A DNA stretch of 64,000 nucleotides, from positions 78,706 to 142,705 of the forward strand of contig NZ_LMBW01000007.1 in NCBI RefSeq assembly GCF_001439915.1. The letters are read 5' to 3'. This document shows, piece after piece, positions 17,672-25,831 of this stretch (within the stretch, counting starts at the first letter, position 1; each line of letters begins with the position of its first letter). The notes under the pieces are model-generated. The model was given only the letters and a program-made list of their open reading frames with translations. It was not told the DNA's origin and did no database searches. This stretch comes from Fredinandcohnia humi. GTDB taxonomy: Bacteria; Bacillota; Bacilli; Bacillales; Bacillaceae_L. Position numbers and translations under genes: made by a program.

Positions 17672-19408
17672 ATGTTCGAACTTTTAATTACAATGTTAGA
17701 GCGGTTAGGCATTATTGTTGCAATCGCTTTTATTTTAACGAGATTGAAATTTTTCAGAGGGATGATGTACCAGGATGAGTTGAATCGGCGGCAAAAGCTC
17801 GTGGCCATCGTCTTCTTTGGTTTCTTTGGAATCATTGGTACGTATACGGGACTTAGCCTTAATACAGAGAGTCTGCAATTTGACCGTTGGGCAGCTGGTT
17901 TAACATCTGACGAAGCTTTAGCAAATTCGCGCGTAATTGGTGTGGTACTAGCAGGCCTGCTTGGTGGTTACAAGGTTGGTTTAGGTGCGGGGCTTATTGC
18001 TGGCATTCATCGTTTTACGCTTGGTGGGTTTACTGCTTTTTCCTGTGGCTTTGCATCCATTATCGCAGGCTTTATTTCTGGTTATTTTTATAAGAAAAAT
18101 AAGCATGTGAAACTAAGTACTGCATTTATCATTGCGGCCTCGGCAGAAGCACTTCAAATGCTTGTTATTTTACTATTCTCACATCCCTTTGAAAAGGCGT
18201 GGGCATTAGTGGAGATCATTGGGATTCCGATGATTGTCGCAAATGGACTTGGATGCGCCCTTTTCCTGATGATTATTAAGAGTGTAATCAATGAGGGGGA
18301 ACGAGCCGGTGCGGTTCAGGCTCAGAAAACCCTTCGCATTGCGGACAAGACGCTTGCCTATTTACGAAACGGGTTGAATCGTGAAACGGCACAAGCCGTT
18401 TGTCATATTATTCAGGACGAAATCCAAGCAACAGCAGTGGCGATGACAAACACAAATGAAATTCTGGCGCATGTTGGCCTAGGACATAACCATCATCGTT
18501 CACAAAGTCCAATCCAAACTCAAATCACCCAAGATGTTATTCATAATGGGAAAATTGTAATCGCCAACAAAAAGATGATTCAATGCCGAGATGAGGATTG
18601 CCCACTTGGTGCGGTAGTGATTGCTCCTTTAAAACGTAGGGAAGAAACGATTGGCACGCTAAAATTCTATTTTCGTTCTGAAAAAGAAATTACCCCTGTA
18701 GTCACAGAACTAATTTCAGGTTTGAGCTCCCTTTTAAGTAATCAGCTTGAAATTGCGGAGGCTGATAAAGCGTTTCAGCTTGCAAAAGAAGCGGAAATAA
18801 AGGTGCTTCAAGCCCAAATTAGTCCACATTTTCTTTTTAACACCCTGAACACAATTCTTTCTTTAGTCAGAAGAGATCCAACAAAAGCTAGGAAACTACT
18901 TGTTTCCCTATCACATTTCTTACGACAAAACCTATCTGTAACAACACAAAACCTAACAACCCTGGAACAGGAGCTCAGGCAAGTGAAAGCCTATTTAGAA
19001 ATAGAAGGAACTAGATTTGTAGATAAGCTGAAAGTATTTTATAAGATTGAGGAAGCGGCTTTGTATCAGTATATCCCGCCTCTGACCCTCCAACCGATTG
19101 TTGAGAATGCCATCAAACATGGAATGAAGAATCGTGATGGGGATTTTTACGTGATGATTTCGATTCAAAAAGAGAATGACTGTGTGTATGTTAAGGTAGA
19201 GGATAATGGAATGGGAATGAATGAAGAACGTGCTAGGGAAATTTGCATTACCCCTATCAAATCAGAAAAAGGCAGCGGTGTCGCTTTATATAACGTCAAT
19301 CGAAGACTTACCATGCATTTTGGGGAAAAGTCTGCTTTAGCCATTAAAAGTGAAGAAAACAAAGGAACGGAGATTGCTTTTTCAATTCCGCTATCGGAGG
19401 CTATTTAA
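17672..19408 (+). CDS. LytS/BtsS-type sensor histidine kinase
   Basis: A 578-residue membrane kinase. The N-terminus has about six hydrophobic segments of the 5TMR_LYT type (residues 1-200), then a GAF-like region (about 205-365), and a His_kinase domain with QAQISPHFLFNTLNTI as the phosphorylated H-box. The HATPase part has VENAIKHG and DNGMGM. ATG 17672 is preferred over the ATG at 17666 because GGAG at 17661-17664 gives 7-base spacing. The LytTR regulator starts directly after its stop. Relatives sense pyruvate or serine at the outer surface. Next to cstA, it probably controls uptake of pyruvate or a related overflow product. Confidence 0.92.
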   Translation: MFELLITMLERLGIIVAIAFILTRLKFFRGMMYQDELNRRQKLVAIVFFGFFGIIGTYTGLSLNTESLQFDRWAAGLTSDEALANSRVIGVVLAGLLGGYKVGLGAGLIAGIHRFTLGGFTAFSCGFASIIAGFISGYFYKKNKHVKLSTAFIIAASAEALQMLVILLFSHPFEKAWALVEIIGIPMIVANGLGCALFLMIIKSVINEGERAGAVQAQKTLRIADKTLAYLRNGLNRETAQAVCHIIQDEIQATAVAMTNTNEILAHVGLGHNHHRSQSPIQTQITQDVIHNGKIVIANKKMIQCRDEDCPLGAVVIAPLKRREETIGTLKFYFRSEKEITPVVTELISGLSSLLSNQLEIAEADKAFQLAKEAEIKVLQAQISPHFLFNTLNTILSLVRRDPTKARKLLVSLSHFLRQNLSVTTQNLTTLEQELRQVKAYLEIEGTRFVDKLKVFYKIEEAALYQYIPPLTLQPIVENAIKHGMKNRDGDFYVMISIQKENDCVYVKVEDNGMGMNEERAREICITPIKSEKGSGVALYNVNRRLTMHFGEKSALAIKSEENKGTEIAFSIPLSEAI

Positions 19409-20140
19409 ATGGATTCAAAAATTAAAACCCTTATTGTCGATGATGAACTATATAGTCGTGATGAACTATCTCATCTATTGGAGACATATCCAGCTGTTCA
19501 AATAGTCGGAGAGGCTGATTCAGGGGAGTCTGCCATTTTAAAGGCGATCCAACTCCAGCCGGATGTCGTTTTTTTAGATGTAGAAATGCCAAAAGTGAAT
19601 GGGATGGATGCTGCAAAAGCTCTGTTAGAATTGAAAAAGCCGCCACTGATTGTATTTGCAACGGCTTATCCGGAATTTGCCGTTGAAGCATTTCGTTTTA
19701 ATGCGATTGACTACTTATTAAAGCCGTTTGATGAGGAACAGCTTAAGGAAACGGTTACTCGAATTGAACATCATCTTCATACACCTGAAGAAAAGGAAAA
19801 AGGAAAACAAACAGGGAAATTGGCAATTGATTCAAGTGGGGAGATTATTTATCTTGAACCAAAGGATATTTTATATATTTCCAGGGATGAGAAAGTAACA
19901 AAGCTTCTGACGAAGATGGGAGAATATGACTCAAAAACACAGCTTAAGGATTTAGAAAGCAGGCTCGAATCATTCGGCTTCTTCCGCATTCATAAAAGCT
20001 TCCTCGTTAATTTAAAATATGTCACCAGGCTTACGCCTTGGTTTAACGGTGCCTATCAATTGGAGATTGAAGGAAGGGACGAACAGCTCTCGGTAAGCCG
20101 AAATTATGTAAAAGCATTACGCGCTAATTTAGAGATCTAA
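19409..20140 (+). CDS. LytTR-family response regulator
   Basis: A 243-residue regulator with a receiver domain (Asp57 in VVFLDVEMP, acidic pocket DDE at 11-13, Lys in LLKPF) and a C-terminal LytTR DNA-binding domain (about 140-243; FFRIHKSFLVNLKYV). The ATG directly abuts the kinase stop, with a CGGAGG site inside the kinase end, so the pair is translationally coupled. LytTR proteins usually activate a neighbouring promoter. The best target is cstA, whose upstream region has large palindromes and a poor -35. Confidence 0.93.
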   Translation: MDSKIKTLIVDDELYSRDELSHLLETYPAVQIVGEADSGESAILKAIQLQPDVVFLDVEMPKVNGMDAAKALLELKKPPLIVFATAYPEFAVEAFRFNAIDYLLKPFDEEQLKETVTRIEHHLHTPEEKEKGKQTGKLAIDSSGEIIYLEPKDILYISRDEKVTKLLTKMGEYDSKTQLKDLESRLESFGFFRIHKSFLVNLKYVTRLTPWFNGAYQLEIEGRDEQLSVSRNYVKALRANLEI

Positions 20141-20142
20141 AA

Positions 20143-20205
20143 TGAAAGGGTAGAAATTTTGCGTTTTAGTTCACAATTTTGACACGTTATTGTCAAATTT
20201 CTACC
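20143..20205 (+). promoter_or_regulatory. Nested inverted repeats upstream of cstA, probable regulator binding region
   Basis: An outer inverted repeat has exact arms GGTAGAAATTT (20149-20159) and AAATTTCTACC (20195-20205), extending outward with a one-base bulge to about 16 pairs. Inside it lies TTTGACA (20178-20184) and TGTCAAA (20191-20197). No T run follows, so it is not a standard terminator. Its place just upstream of a -10 without a good -35 suits an activator site for the LytTR regulator. Confidence 0.55.
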
Positions 20206-20243
20206 TTTCAATCTCAAAATCTCCTATTTTTCGAATCTTCTAC

Positions 20244-20266
20244 TATAATGAGTGTAAACGCATTCA
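20244..20266 (+). promoter_or_regulatory. cstA -10 box and overlapping cre site
   Basis: TATAAT at 20244-20249 is followed by TGTAAACGCATTCA at 20253-20266, a good cre match at the expected transcription start. The sequence at the -35 position is poor. This suggests positive control plus CcpA repression, in line with a carbon-starvation gene. Confidence 0.65.
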
Positions 20267-20301
20267 TATTTGATTTTAAAAAGGGATTAGGGGGAAAGAT
20301 C

Positions 20302-21753
20302 ATGATTACATTTATAGCGAGTATTGCTTTGTTAATCCTTGGATACTTTACGTATGGTAAATACGTTGAAAAAGTATTCGGCGTTAAGGAAGAACGTGCA
20401 ACTCCAGCTTATGTTGATGCTGACGGCGTCGACTATATTCCAATGAGCACAAAGAAAAATTCATTGATTCAGCTACTAAATATTGCGGGTACTGGACCTG
20501 TATTCGGACCCATTATGGGAGCTCTTTACGGACCAGTCGCATTCATTTGGATTGTTGTTGGATGTATTTTCGCGGGTGCGGTTCATGACTATTTAACAGG
20601 TATGATTTCAATCCGTAACAAAGGGGCCCACTTACCTGAGCTTGCTACTAAGTTTTTAGGTAAAGCTATGAAACACGTGGTCAACGCATTTGCAGTATTA
20701 CTTCTACTATTAGTTGGTACTGTTTTCGTTAGAACTCCAGCTGATCTTCTATACCTATTAATGGACGGAAAAGTTGCGATTGGAATTTTAATTGTAGTTA
20801 TTTTCATCTACTATATCGCGGCTACTTTATTACCAGTTGATAAAATTATTGGTCGTCTATATCCATACTTTGGAGCAGTCCTTTTAATAAGTGCTGTAGG
20901 GGTTGGCGGTGCTTTAATCCTGAAGGGCGCGCCGATTCCCGAAATTTCTTTATCAAATTTCCATCCTGCTAACGCACCAATCTTTCCATTATTGTTCTTT
21001 ACGATTACTTGTGGTGCTTTATCTGGATTCCATGCAACACAAACACCAATTATTTCACGTACAACACAAAAAGAAGGTCAAGGTCGTAAAATTTTCTACG
21101 GTATGATGATTGCTGAAGGTATTATAGCTATGATTTGGGCTGCTGCGGCAATGAGCCTATTTGATGGTTACGGCGGCTTACAAGAACTTCTTGCAGCTGG
21201 TGGACCAGGAGCAATTGTAAGTGAAGTTTCTACTACGATGCTAGGTGCTATTGGTGGAACACTTGCAGTGTTAGGAGTTATTGTATTACCAATCACTTCT
21301 GGTGATACTGCATTCCGTAGTGCACGTATGATTATTGCTGAATATTTAAAAATGGCTCAAAAGACAATGTCAAGTCGTCTATGGATTGCTATTCCATTAT
21401 TCGCAATCTCAGTTGTTCTTACTCAAATTGATTTCAACATTCTTTGGAGATACTTTAGCTGGGCGAACCAAGCAACCGCTGTTATTGCCTTATTCGTAGG
21501 GGCAATGTATCTATACATTGCGAAAAAGAACTACTGGATCTCATTAGTTCCAGGTGTATTCATGCTTTGTATGGTAATCACGTATATCTTAAATGCGCAA
21601 ATCGGATTCCGTTTACCAATGAATATTTCATGGTACGGCGGTTTTGCAGGAACGATCATCCTTGTAGCATTATTCTTCCGACAAGCTAAAAAAGCTCGTG
21701 CTGCAAATATCCCACTTGAAGTTGATATTTCTAACTACAAGAAGGTATCCTAA
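20302..21753 (+). CDS. cstA: CstA family transporter (carbon starvation protein, pyruvate/peptide permease)
   Basis: A 483-residue polytopic membrane protein with the CstA family pattern: TYGKYVEKVFGV near residue 15, the GTGPVFGPIMGALYGPVAF loop near 60, GALSGFHATQTPIISRTTQ near 240, and TSGDTAFRSARMI near 333. It is shorter than E. coli CstA (701) and belongs to the compact variant. CstA relatives import pyruvate or peptides when carbon is scarce. ATG 20302 follows TAGGGGGAAAG. It is the likely target of the preceding LytS/LytT pair and has a cre site. A 49-codon ORF overlaps its stop. Confidence 0.93.
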   Translation: MITFIASIALLILGYFTYGKYVEKVFGVKEERATPAYVDADGVDYIPMSTKKNSLIQLLNIAGTGPVFGPIMGALYGPVAFIWIVVGCIFAGAVHDYLTGMISIRNKGAHLPELATKFLGKAMKHVVNAFAVLLLLLVGTVFVRTPADLLYLLMDGKVAIGILIVVIFIYYIAATLLPVDKIIGRLYPYFGAVLLISAVGVGGALILKGAPIPEISLSNFHPANAPIFPLLFFTITCGALSGFHATQTPIISRTTQKEGQGRKIFYGMMIAEGIIAMIWAAAAMSLFDGYGGLQELLAAGGPGAIVSEVSTTMLGAIGGTLAVLGVIVLPITSGDTAFRSARMIIAEYLKMAQKTMSSRLWIAIPLFAISVVLTQIDFNILWRYFSWANQATAVIALFVGAMYLYIAKKNYWISLVPGVFMLCMVITYILNAQIGFRLPMNISWYGGFAGTIILVALFFRQAKKARAANIPLEVDISNYKKVS

Positions 21754-21902
21754 TGGGGGTATGCAGTCCTGAGTATCGGAAGGTAGTTGAGGATCAAGAG
21801 AACAAGGTCAATCAAAATAGCAAGGACAAATTTCCCGTTTGGGGAAAGATCGTGAGCATAGCCATTATTGTAGGTGCTACAATCGTATTTGTCCTTTTAT
21901 AA
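21753..21902 (+). CDS. Small single-pass membrane protein coupled to cstA
   Basis: This 49-codon ORF starts in a TAATG overlap with the cstA stop, and a GAAGG site lies in the end of cstA. The translated protein has a charged N-terminal half (residues 1-28) and one transmembrane helix from about Trp30 to the C-terminus (IVSIAIIVGATIVFVLL). It ends just before the operon terminator. In enterobacteria, CstA-type transporters are followed by the small DUF466 protein YbdD/YjiX; this ORF is not obviously that family but holds the same place. I infer an accessory subunit. No homologue is recognised. Confidence 0.7.
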   Translation: MGVCSPEYRKVVEDQENKVNQNSKDKFPVWGKIVSIAIIVGATIVFVLL

Positions 21903-21915
21903 GCTGAAAAGTGAG

Positions 21916-21951
21916 TGCACGCAGTCGTCCATGACCTGCGTGCATTTTTTT
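21916..21951 (+). terminator. Terminator of the cstA operon
   Basis: TGCACGCAG pairs perfectly with CTGCGTGCA around an 11-base loop and is followed by seven T. Confidence 0.95.
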
Positions 21952-22099
21952 GTATGGCTAGTTTGAGAAATAGTTCACAAACCTTTCGTTTTAGAATCCA
22001 TGGAAACTATAGTAGTATTAAGTTAATAATGTTTATATTAATGCACAAAATATCAGAAGAACACTATCAGAAGAACGCCTAGGGAGGTTTCAAATACAT

Positions 22100-22402
22100 A
22101 TGGAAATGACAATGACAATAAGCGATGCAGCTTTAAAATGGTTTAAAGAAGACATAAGTGTAAAAAAAGGGGATACCGTTCGATTCTATCCGACGTTTTA
22201 CGGAACTAGCCCCGTACAGGAAAAGTATTCACTTGCTTTTTCAACTCATGATGAACCAATCCAAATTCACACAAGTCAAAAAGTCGATGATATCGAGTTC
22301 TACGTCGAAGAGGACGATGTTTGGTTTTTCAATGGTCATAACCTCATCGTCGACTATAATCCAGATAAAGATGAATTGGAGTATCAATATCCAAAACCTT
22401 AG
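22100..22402 (+). CDS. HesB-like (YneR-type) small protein
   Basis: A 100-residue protein of the HesB/IscA fold, most like B. subtilis YneR: ISDAALKWFKEDISVKKGDTVRFY at the N-terminus and FYVEEDDVWFFNGHNLIVDYN at the C-terminal half. It has no Cys at all, so it cannot ligate an Fe-S cluster in the usual IscA way, as is the case for the YneR branch. The ATG at 22100 has AGGGAGG about 12 bases upstream. It is a single gene. Its function is unknown. Confidence 0.82.
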   Translation: MEMTMTISDAALKWFKEDISVKKGDTVRFYPTFYGTSPVQEKYSLAFSTHDEPIQIHTSQKVDDIEFYVEEDDVWFFNGHNLIVDYNPDKDELEYQYPKP

Positions 22403-22520
22403 ACTCACTTGACGTGGGTCTTTACTTTTTTTCACTGTGATTCGCATCACGAAACTTTTCCTTCAACTATGTTATTTTCATACGTAACAAGTGAATTTTA
22501 GTTTGAAAGGGGAATTTTCC

Positions 22521-23747
22521 GTGAGTGAACTTATTAATAACCGAGAACAAAATAAAATGAGTAATTCCGAGAGAGAAGCCATTATAAAACAAAGCTTTAT
22601 GGATTTACATAATGGAAAATCCGTAGAAGAGATAAAATCGCGATTAATAGATAAAGTTGGGTATATTACGATTGGGGAAATCTCCAGGTTTCAACATGCG
22701 ATTATGGAAGATATGAACCTTGAGGCTCATGATGCAACGGAAATTTGTTTACAGCATCGGGAGATTTTTAAGGATTTAATAGAAAAAACGTTGGCTACTC
22801 ATCCAGAGGAGCAACCTGGGCACCCAGTGCATACGTTTAAGCTTGAAAATAGAGAACTGGAAAAGCTAGTAAACGATAAGATTAAGCCGCATTTGCAAGA
22901 TTTTGAACAGGATGATCATGAAGAACATCGTTTGAAATTACTCGAAGATTGCAACCTTTTATTGGATATAGGAAAGCATTATGAACGAAAAGAACAGCTC
23001 CTTTTTCCATATCTGGAAAAGTACGGAATATATGGACCAACGAATATGATGTGGAAAATTGATGATTTTATCCAAGATGCGATTAAGGATACGAAAAAAA
23101 TGCTGTCAGATTACGATGGCAATCAACAGCCAGTCGTTGAGGTCGTCAACTTTTTTATTGATCAAGTAAATGAAATGATCTATCGGGAGGAAAATATCCT
23201 TTTTCCAATGTCATTAAATAATCTCACAGAAGATGAGTGGATGAAAATAGCCAATGAAAGTGATGAAATTGGATTCTGTTTGATTTCACCCGATGATTGG
23301 AAACCTGAGCGAAATGTGATTGTTGATGAACAAATCACAACTAAAGGGTTTATAAAGATGGAAACAGGTATCCTATCCTTAAAACAACTTGAATTACTTT
23401 TAAACCATTTACCGGTGGATATTACGTTTATTGATAAGGATGACGTCGTCCGCTATTTCAGCAAAGGGAAAGAACGTATTTTTGCTAGAACAAAAGCAGT
23501 GATTGGGAGGACGGTTCAAAACTGTCACCCTCCAAGAAGTGTTCACGTTGTCGAAGAATTACTCGAAGATTTCAAAACAGGAAAAAAAGATACAGAAGAC
23601 TTCTGGATCAAAGTAAAAGGTAAATACGTGTATATCCGATACTTTGCCGTACGAGATGAGGATGGAGAGTATATCGGAACGATGGAATTCTCACAAAACA
23701 TTGCTCCTATCCAGGAAATTGAGGGAGAAAAAAGGATTTTATCATAG
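22521..23747 (+). CDS. DUF438 protein with hemerythrin and PAS-like domains
   Basis: A 408-residue cytoplasmic protein. The N-terminus is DUF438 (residues about 5-75; SVEEIKSRLIDKVGYITIGEISRFQHAIM). The middle is a hemerythrin HHE domain with His and Glu ligands (HDDHEEHR-like region near 130, HYERKEQLLFPYLEKYG near 160, REENILFPM near 220). The C-terminus is PAS-like (LPVDITFIDKDDVVRYFSKG near 300). The GTG at 22521 follows AAAGGGGA with spacing 7. The family may sense oxygen, NO or redox state through a di-iron centre. A G-T rich terminator lies at 23758-23789. Confidence 0.87.
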   Translation: MSELINNREQNKMSNSEREAIIKQSFMDLHNGKSVEEIKSRLIDKVGYITIGEISRFQHAIMEDMNLEAHDATEICLQHREIFKDLIEKTLATHPEEQPGHPVHTFKLENRELEKLVNDKIKPHLQDFEQDDHEEHRLKLLEDCNLLLDIGKHYERKEQLLFPYLEKYGIYGPTNMMWKIDDFIQDAIKDTKKMLSDYDGNQQPVVEVVNFFIDQVNEMIYREENILFPMSLNNLTEDEWMKIANESDEIGFCLISPDDWKPERNVIVDEQITTKGFIKMETGILSLKQLELLLNHLPVDITFIDKDDVVRYFSKGKERIFARTKAVIGRTVQNCHPPRSVHVVEELLEDFKTGKKDTEDFWIKVKGKYVYIRYFAVRDEDGEYIGTMEFSQNIAPIQEIEGEKRILS

Positions 23748-23757
23748 GGGAAAAAAA

Positions 23758-23789
23758 TGCTGGCGCTTTGGTGTCAGTGTTTTTTTTTT
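23758..23789 (+). terminator. Terminator after the DUF438 gene
   Basis: ATGCTGGCGC pairs with GTGTCAGTGT through several G-T pairs and is followed by nine T. Confidence 0.75.
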
Positions 23790-23867
23790 ATTGGGTAAAA
23801 ATCGATTTTTGGTTAAAGTCGATAGAATCAAAATAAAACCGATAGGACCCAAATAACGCAGACGCAA

Positions 23868-24071
23868 TCACCCACAAAAACAAAAAGAACCATCATTTCC
23901 ATCAGTGAATGATTGGTTCTTATATTTGGAACGGTATAAGTGATCCTTCTTCGTTTTTGTCATTCTTGTTTGCATATCCATTATTGCAAATGGGCTTCTT
24001 CCATTTTCCGGATTTCGTTTTCCTTCACGCACAAGCTTCTCGCGCTTTTTCCGAGCATTTGATTTTGCCAT
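23868..24071 (-). CDS. Small basic conserved-type hypothetical protein
   Basis: A 67-residue, strongly basic protein (MAKSNARKKREKLVREGKRN...). It has a Lys/Arg-rich N-terminus, a central NGRSPFAIMDMQTRMTKTK segment and a C-terminus rich in Gly, Asp and Phe. The ATG at 24071 has GAGGTG 6 bases upstream; in-frame starts at 24077 and 24080 are weaker. A stem-loop over its last codons (23888-23924) with a T-rich tail on the minus strand could terminate it. The composition suits an RNA- or DNA-binding protein. I do not recognise the function. Confidence 0.75.
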   Translation of the reverse strand: MAKSNARKKREKLVREGKRNPENGRSPFAIMDMQTRMTKTKKDHLYRSKYKNQSFTDGNDGSFCFCG

Positions 24072-24228
24072 CTCCATCACCTCATCAAAATATTTACAAC
24101 TTCAGTATACATGGTTTAGCCTTAGACTTCTATCATGAATTATTTCATTATATATGGGCAAACTCCCAAACTAAAGACCAACGCCTTGAATAGGATATAT
24201 ATGATCATTCATTTAGGAGGTGTCGGTT

Positions 24229-24348
24229 TTGGCTGAAAACAATGAAAAGGAAACTCAAGAGGAACAGGTAGTTCAACGGAGAGATCCGTGGGAATTCTTT
24301 TGGGGAAGACGACCAAGATCTGCAAAGGAAGAAATTGAAGAGGAATAG
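24229..24348 (+). CDS. Small acidic hypothetical protein
   Basis: A 39-codon ORF begins at TTG 24229, with a near-perfect AGGAGG at 24215-24220, spacing 8. The protein is highly charged, with Glu-rich ends and a central RRDPWEFFWGRRPRS stretch. The strong ribosome site, the position before a terminator (24420-24455) and the non-repetitive composition support a real gene. No family is recognised. Confidence 0.65.
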   Translation: MAENNEKETQEEQVVQRRDPWEFFWGRRPRSAKEEIEEE

Positions 24349-24419
24349 ACTACGGAACAACTTTGAAAAAAGAAATTAATGACAACGATGAAGACGACCG
24401 AGACTACTATTTAAAACAA

Positions 24420-24455
24420 ATGAGGCCAGGACCTTACTCCTGACCTCATTTTTTA
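24420..24455 (+). terminator. Terminator after the small acidic gene
   Basis: ATGAGGCCAGGA pairs with TCCTGACCTCAT (one bulged C), followed by six T. The A-rich left flank could let it work in both directions. Confidence 0.85.
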
Positions 24456-24590
24456 TCACATATTCTCCTCAAAAACATCAGTTACATCATGTGGTCCATA
24501 TAACTGATTTGATGGAATGACAAGGGTAATGCCAGAAGCAGGGTAATAGGAAGAAGCAAAACTTACCCCTAGATCCATACCCCATGACAT
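24456..24590 (-). pseudogene. Possible gene remnant (44 codons)
   Basis: A 44-codon minus-strand frame between two terminators reads like protein sequence (MSWGMDLGVSFASSYYP... VIPSNQLYGPHDV). It has no ribosome site and an in-frame stop shortly upstream. It may be the decayed 3-prime part of a lost gene. The rest of the 24349-24757 gap shows only AT-rich DNA. Confidence 0.25.
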
Positions 24591-24757
24591 GATATTAATA
24601 AATCTTTGTTAAACTATACCATATTTATCCGTTTGGTAGATTACTAATTTTGATTTTGTGCATGTGGTTTTTGTTTCAATGTTATAAATAATGAGATAAA
24701 ATATATGTGAACTTATTTTATTTTAAAGTTAACAGTAAAGTGACTGGGGGTATGAAA

Positions 24758-25174
24758 ATGTACAAGCTGCGCGGTCATCATTTATTTTGCCTTTTGGGCT
24801 ACCGAGGAATGGGCTATTCCCAAGAATACGTGGAAAATATGACGATTGTTCACCAAACCCTTAGAATGAATCCGAAAACACTTGTTCAGATTGTGAAAGG
24901 CCCAGATCATTTATGCGAAAAATACCCGAATAACGGCAAATATCACTGCCAAGACGCCTCCATCTATGATCGGGATGCTATCATTCTAGAAAAAATGGGA
25001 CTAAGAATTGGACAAATTTTAAGATGGGAAGACATCGAATTACGAATCCAAAAGCATGTCATCCCATCGGATATTCAAACGGTTTGTGAATCTTGTTCAT
25101 GGCGTTCCTATGGCGTATGTGAAGAAGGGGTCAAGGAAATCCTCGATGGAAAAGGACTGCGAGAAGTCAATTAA
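24758..25174 (+). CDS. DUF1284 family protein
   Basis: A 138-residue protein beginning MYKLRGHHLFCLLGYRGMGYS, typical of DUF1284. Conserved His and Cys residues (HHLFC at 7-11, and a CESCSWRSYGVC cluster near the end, C-x2-C-x7-C) suggest a metal or Fe-S site. ATG 24758 is chosen over ATG 24752 because the GGGGG at 24746-24750 gives 7-base spacing. It is monocistronic with its own terminator at 25179-25202. The biochemical role is unknown. Confidence 0.85.
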   Translation: MYKLRGHHLFCLLGYRGMGYSQEYVENMTIVHQTLRMNPKTLVQIVKGPDHLCEKYPNNGKYHCQDASIYDRDAIILEKMGLRIGQILRWEDIELRIQKHVIPSDIQTVCESCSWRSYGVCEEGVKEILDGKGLREVN

Positions 25175-25178
25175 AAAA

Positions 25179-25202
25179 TGCCTAGAAATAGGCATTTTTT
25201 TT
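25179..25202 (+). terminator. Terminator after the DUF1284 gene
   Basis: TGCCTA, loop GAAA, TAGGCA, then eight T. Confidence 0.93.
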
Positions 25203-25339
25203 AACGTTTACATTTACAGAAAACGAACCCTGGATTAAGCTTTTGGAAATAAGATAATTTACATAACTTTGTAACGAAAATAAAACTCAAGGTACTAATA
25301 CATTGAACAAACAAAAATCAAACAGATTGGGAGAGGAAA

Positions 25340-25831
25340 ATGGGGCTAGAGGAGCTATATAAGGAAATACGACCACGAATATATGCGTTTTTCTTTATCA
25401 AGACCTCTAGCAAGGAGATTGCGGAGGACTTAACACAAGAGGTTTTTTATGAAGCGCTGAAAAGCATGCATACCTTTTCACAGCAATCAACAATCCAGAC
25501 GTGGTTATTCTCCATTGCAAAAAATCGACTGTTGAAGCATTATCGCTCAAAAAAATATAAGACCCAGTTAAACGAGTCACTCAAAAAAGAAACAGGGGAA
25601 TCGACTACACCGGAAGAGGAAGTACTAAAAAAAGAAGTGAAACAAAATCTAATTGGGTATCTCAATCAGTTAGATGAAGGATCAAAAGAAGTCGTTACAT
25701 TAAGAATCTACGGGGAGTTATCGTTCAAAGAGATTGGAAGCTTGCTTGGAAAAAGTGAAAACTTCGCGAGAGTAACATTTCATCGGGCAAAACTTAAGCT
25801 TCATAAGGAAATGGAGGGATATCATGGATAA
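25340..25831 (+). CDS. ECF-type RNA polymerase sigma factor
   Basis: A 163-residue ECF sigma. The region 2 part is RIYAFFFIKTSSKEIAEDLTQEVFYEALKSM with the usual EDLTQEVF (about 28-35) and the -10 recognition segment TWLFSIAKNRLLKHYRSKK. Region 4 runs GSKEVVTLRIYGELSFKEIGSLLGKSENFARVTFHRAKLKL. The next gene overlaps its end by 8 bases and looks like its anti-sigma factor, so the pair is translationally coupled. A possible own promoter has GTAAC at 25271-25275 and GTAC at 25292-25295. The stimulus is unknown. Confidence 0.9.
   Translation: MGLEELYKEIRPRIYAFFFIKTSSKEIAEDLTQEVFYEALKSMHTFSQQSTIQTWLFSIAKNRLLKHYRSKKYKTQLNESLKKETGESTTPEEEVLKKEVKQNLIGYLNQLDEGSKEVVTLRIYGELSFKEIGSLLGKSENFARVTFHRAKLKLHKEMEGYHG

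Noticed and set aside
24364-24444. 26-codon ORF after the small acidic gene
   Set aside because: No ribosome site; most of it runs into the terminator stem.
24349-24757. Riboswitch or small RNA
   Set aside because: No conserved riboswitch core or stable fold beyond the terminator was seen by eye.
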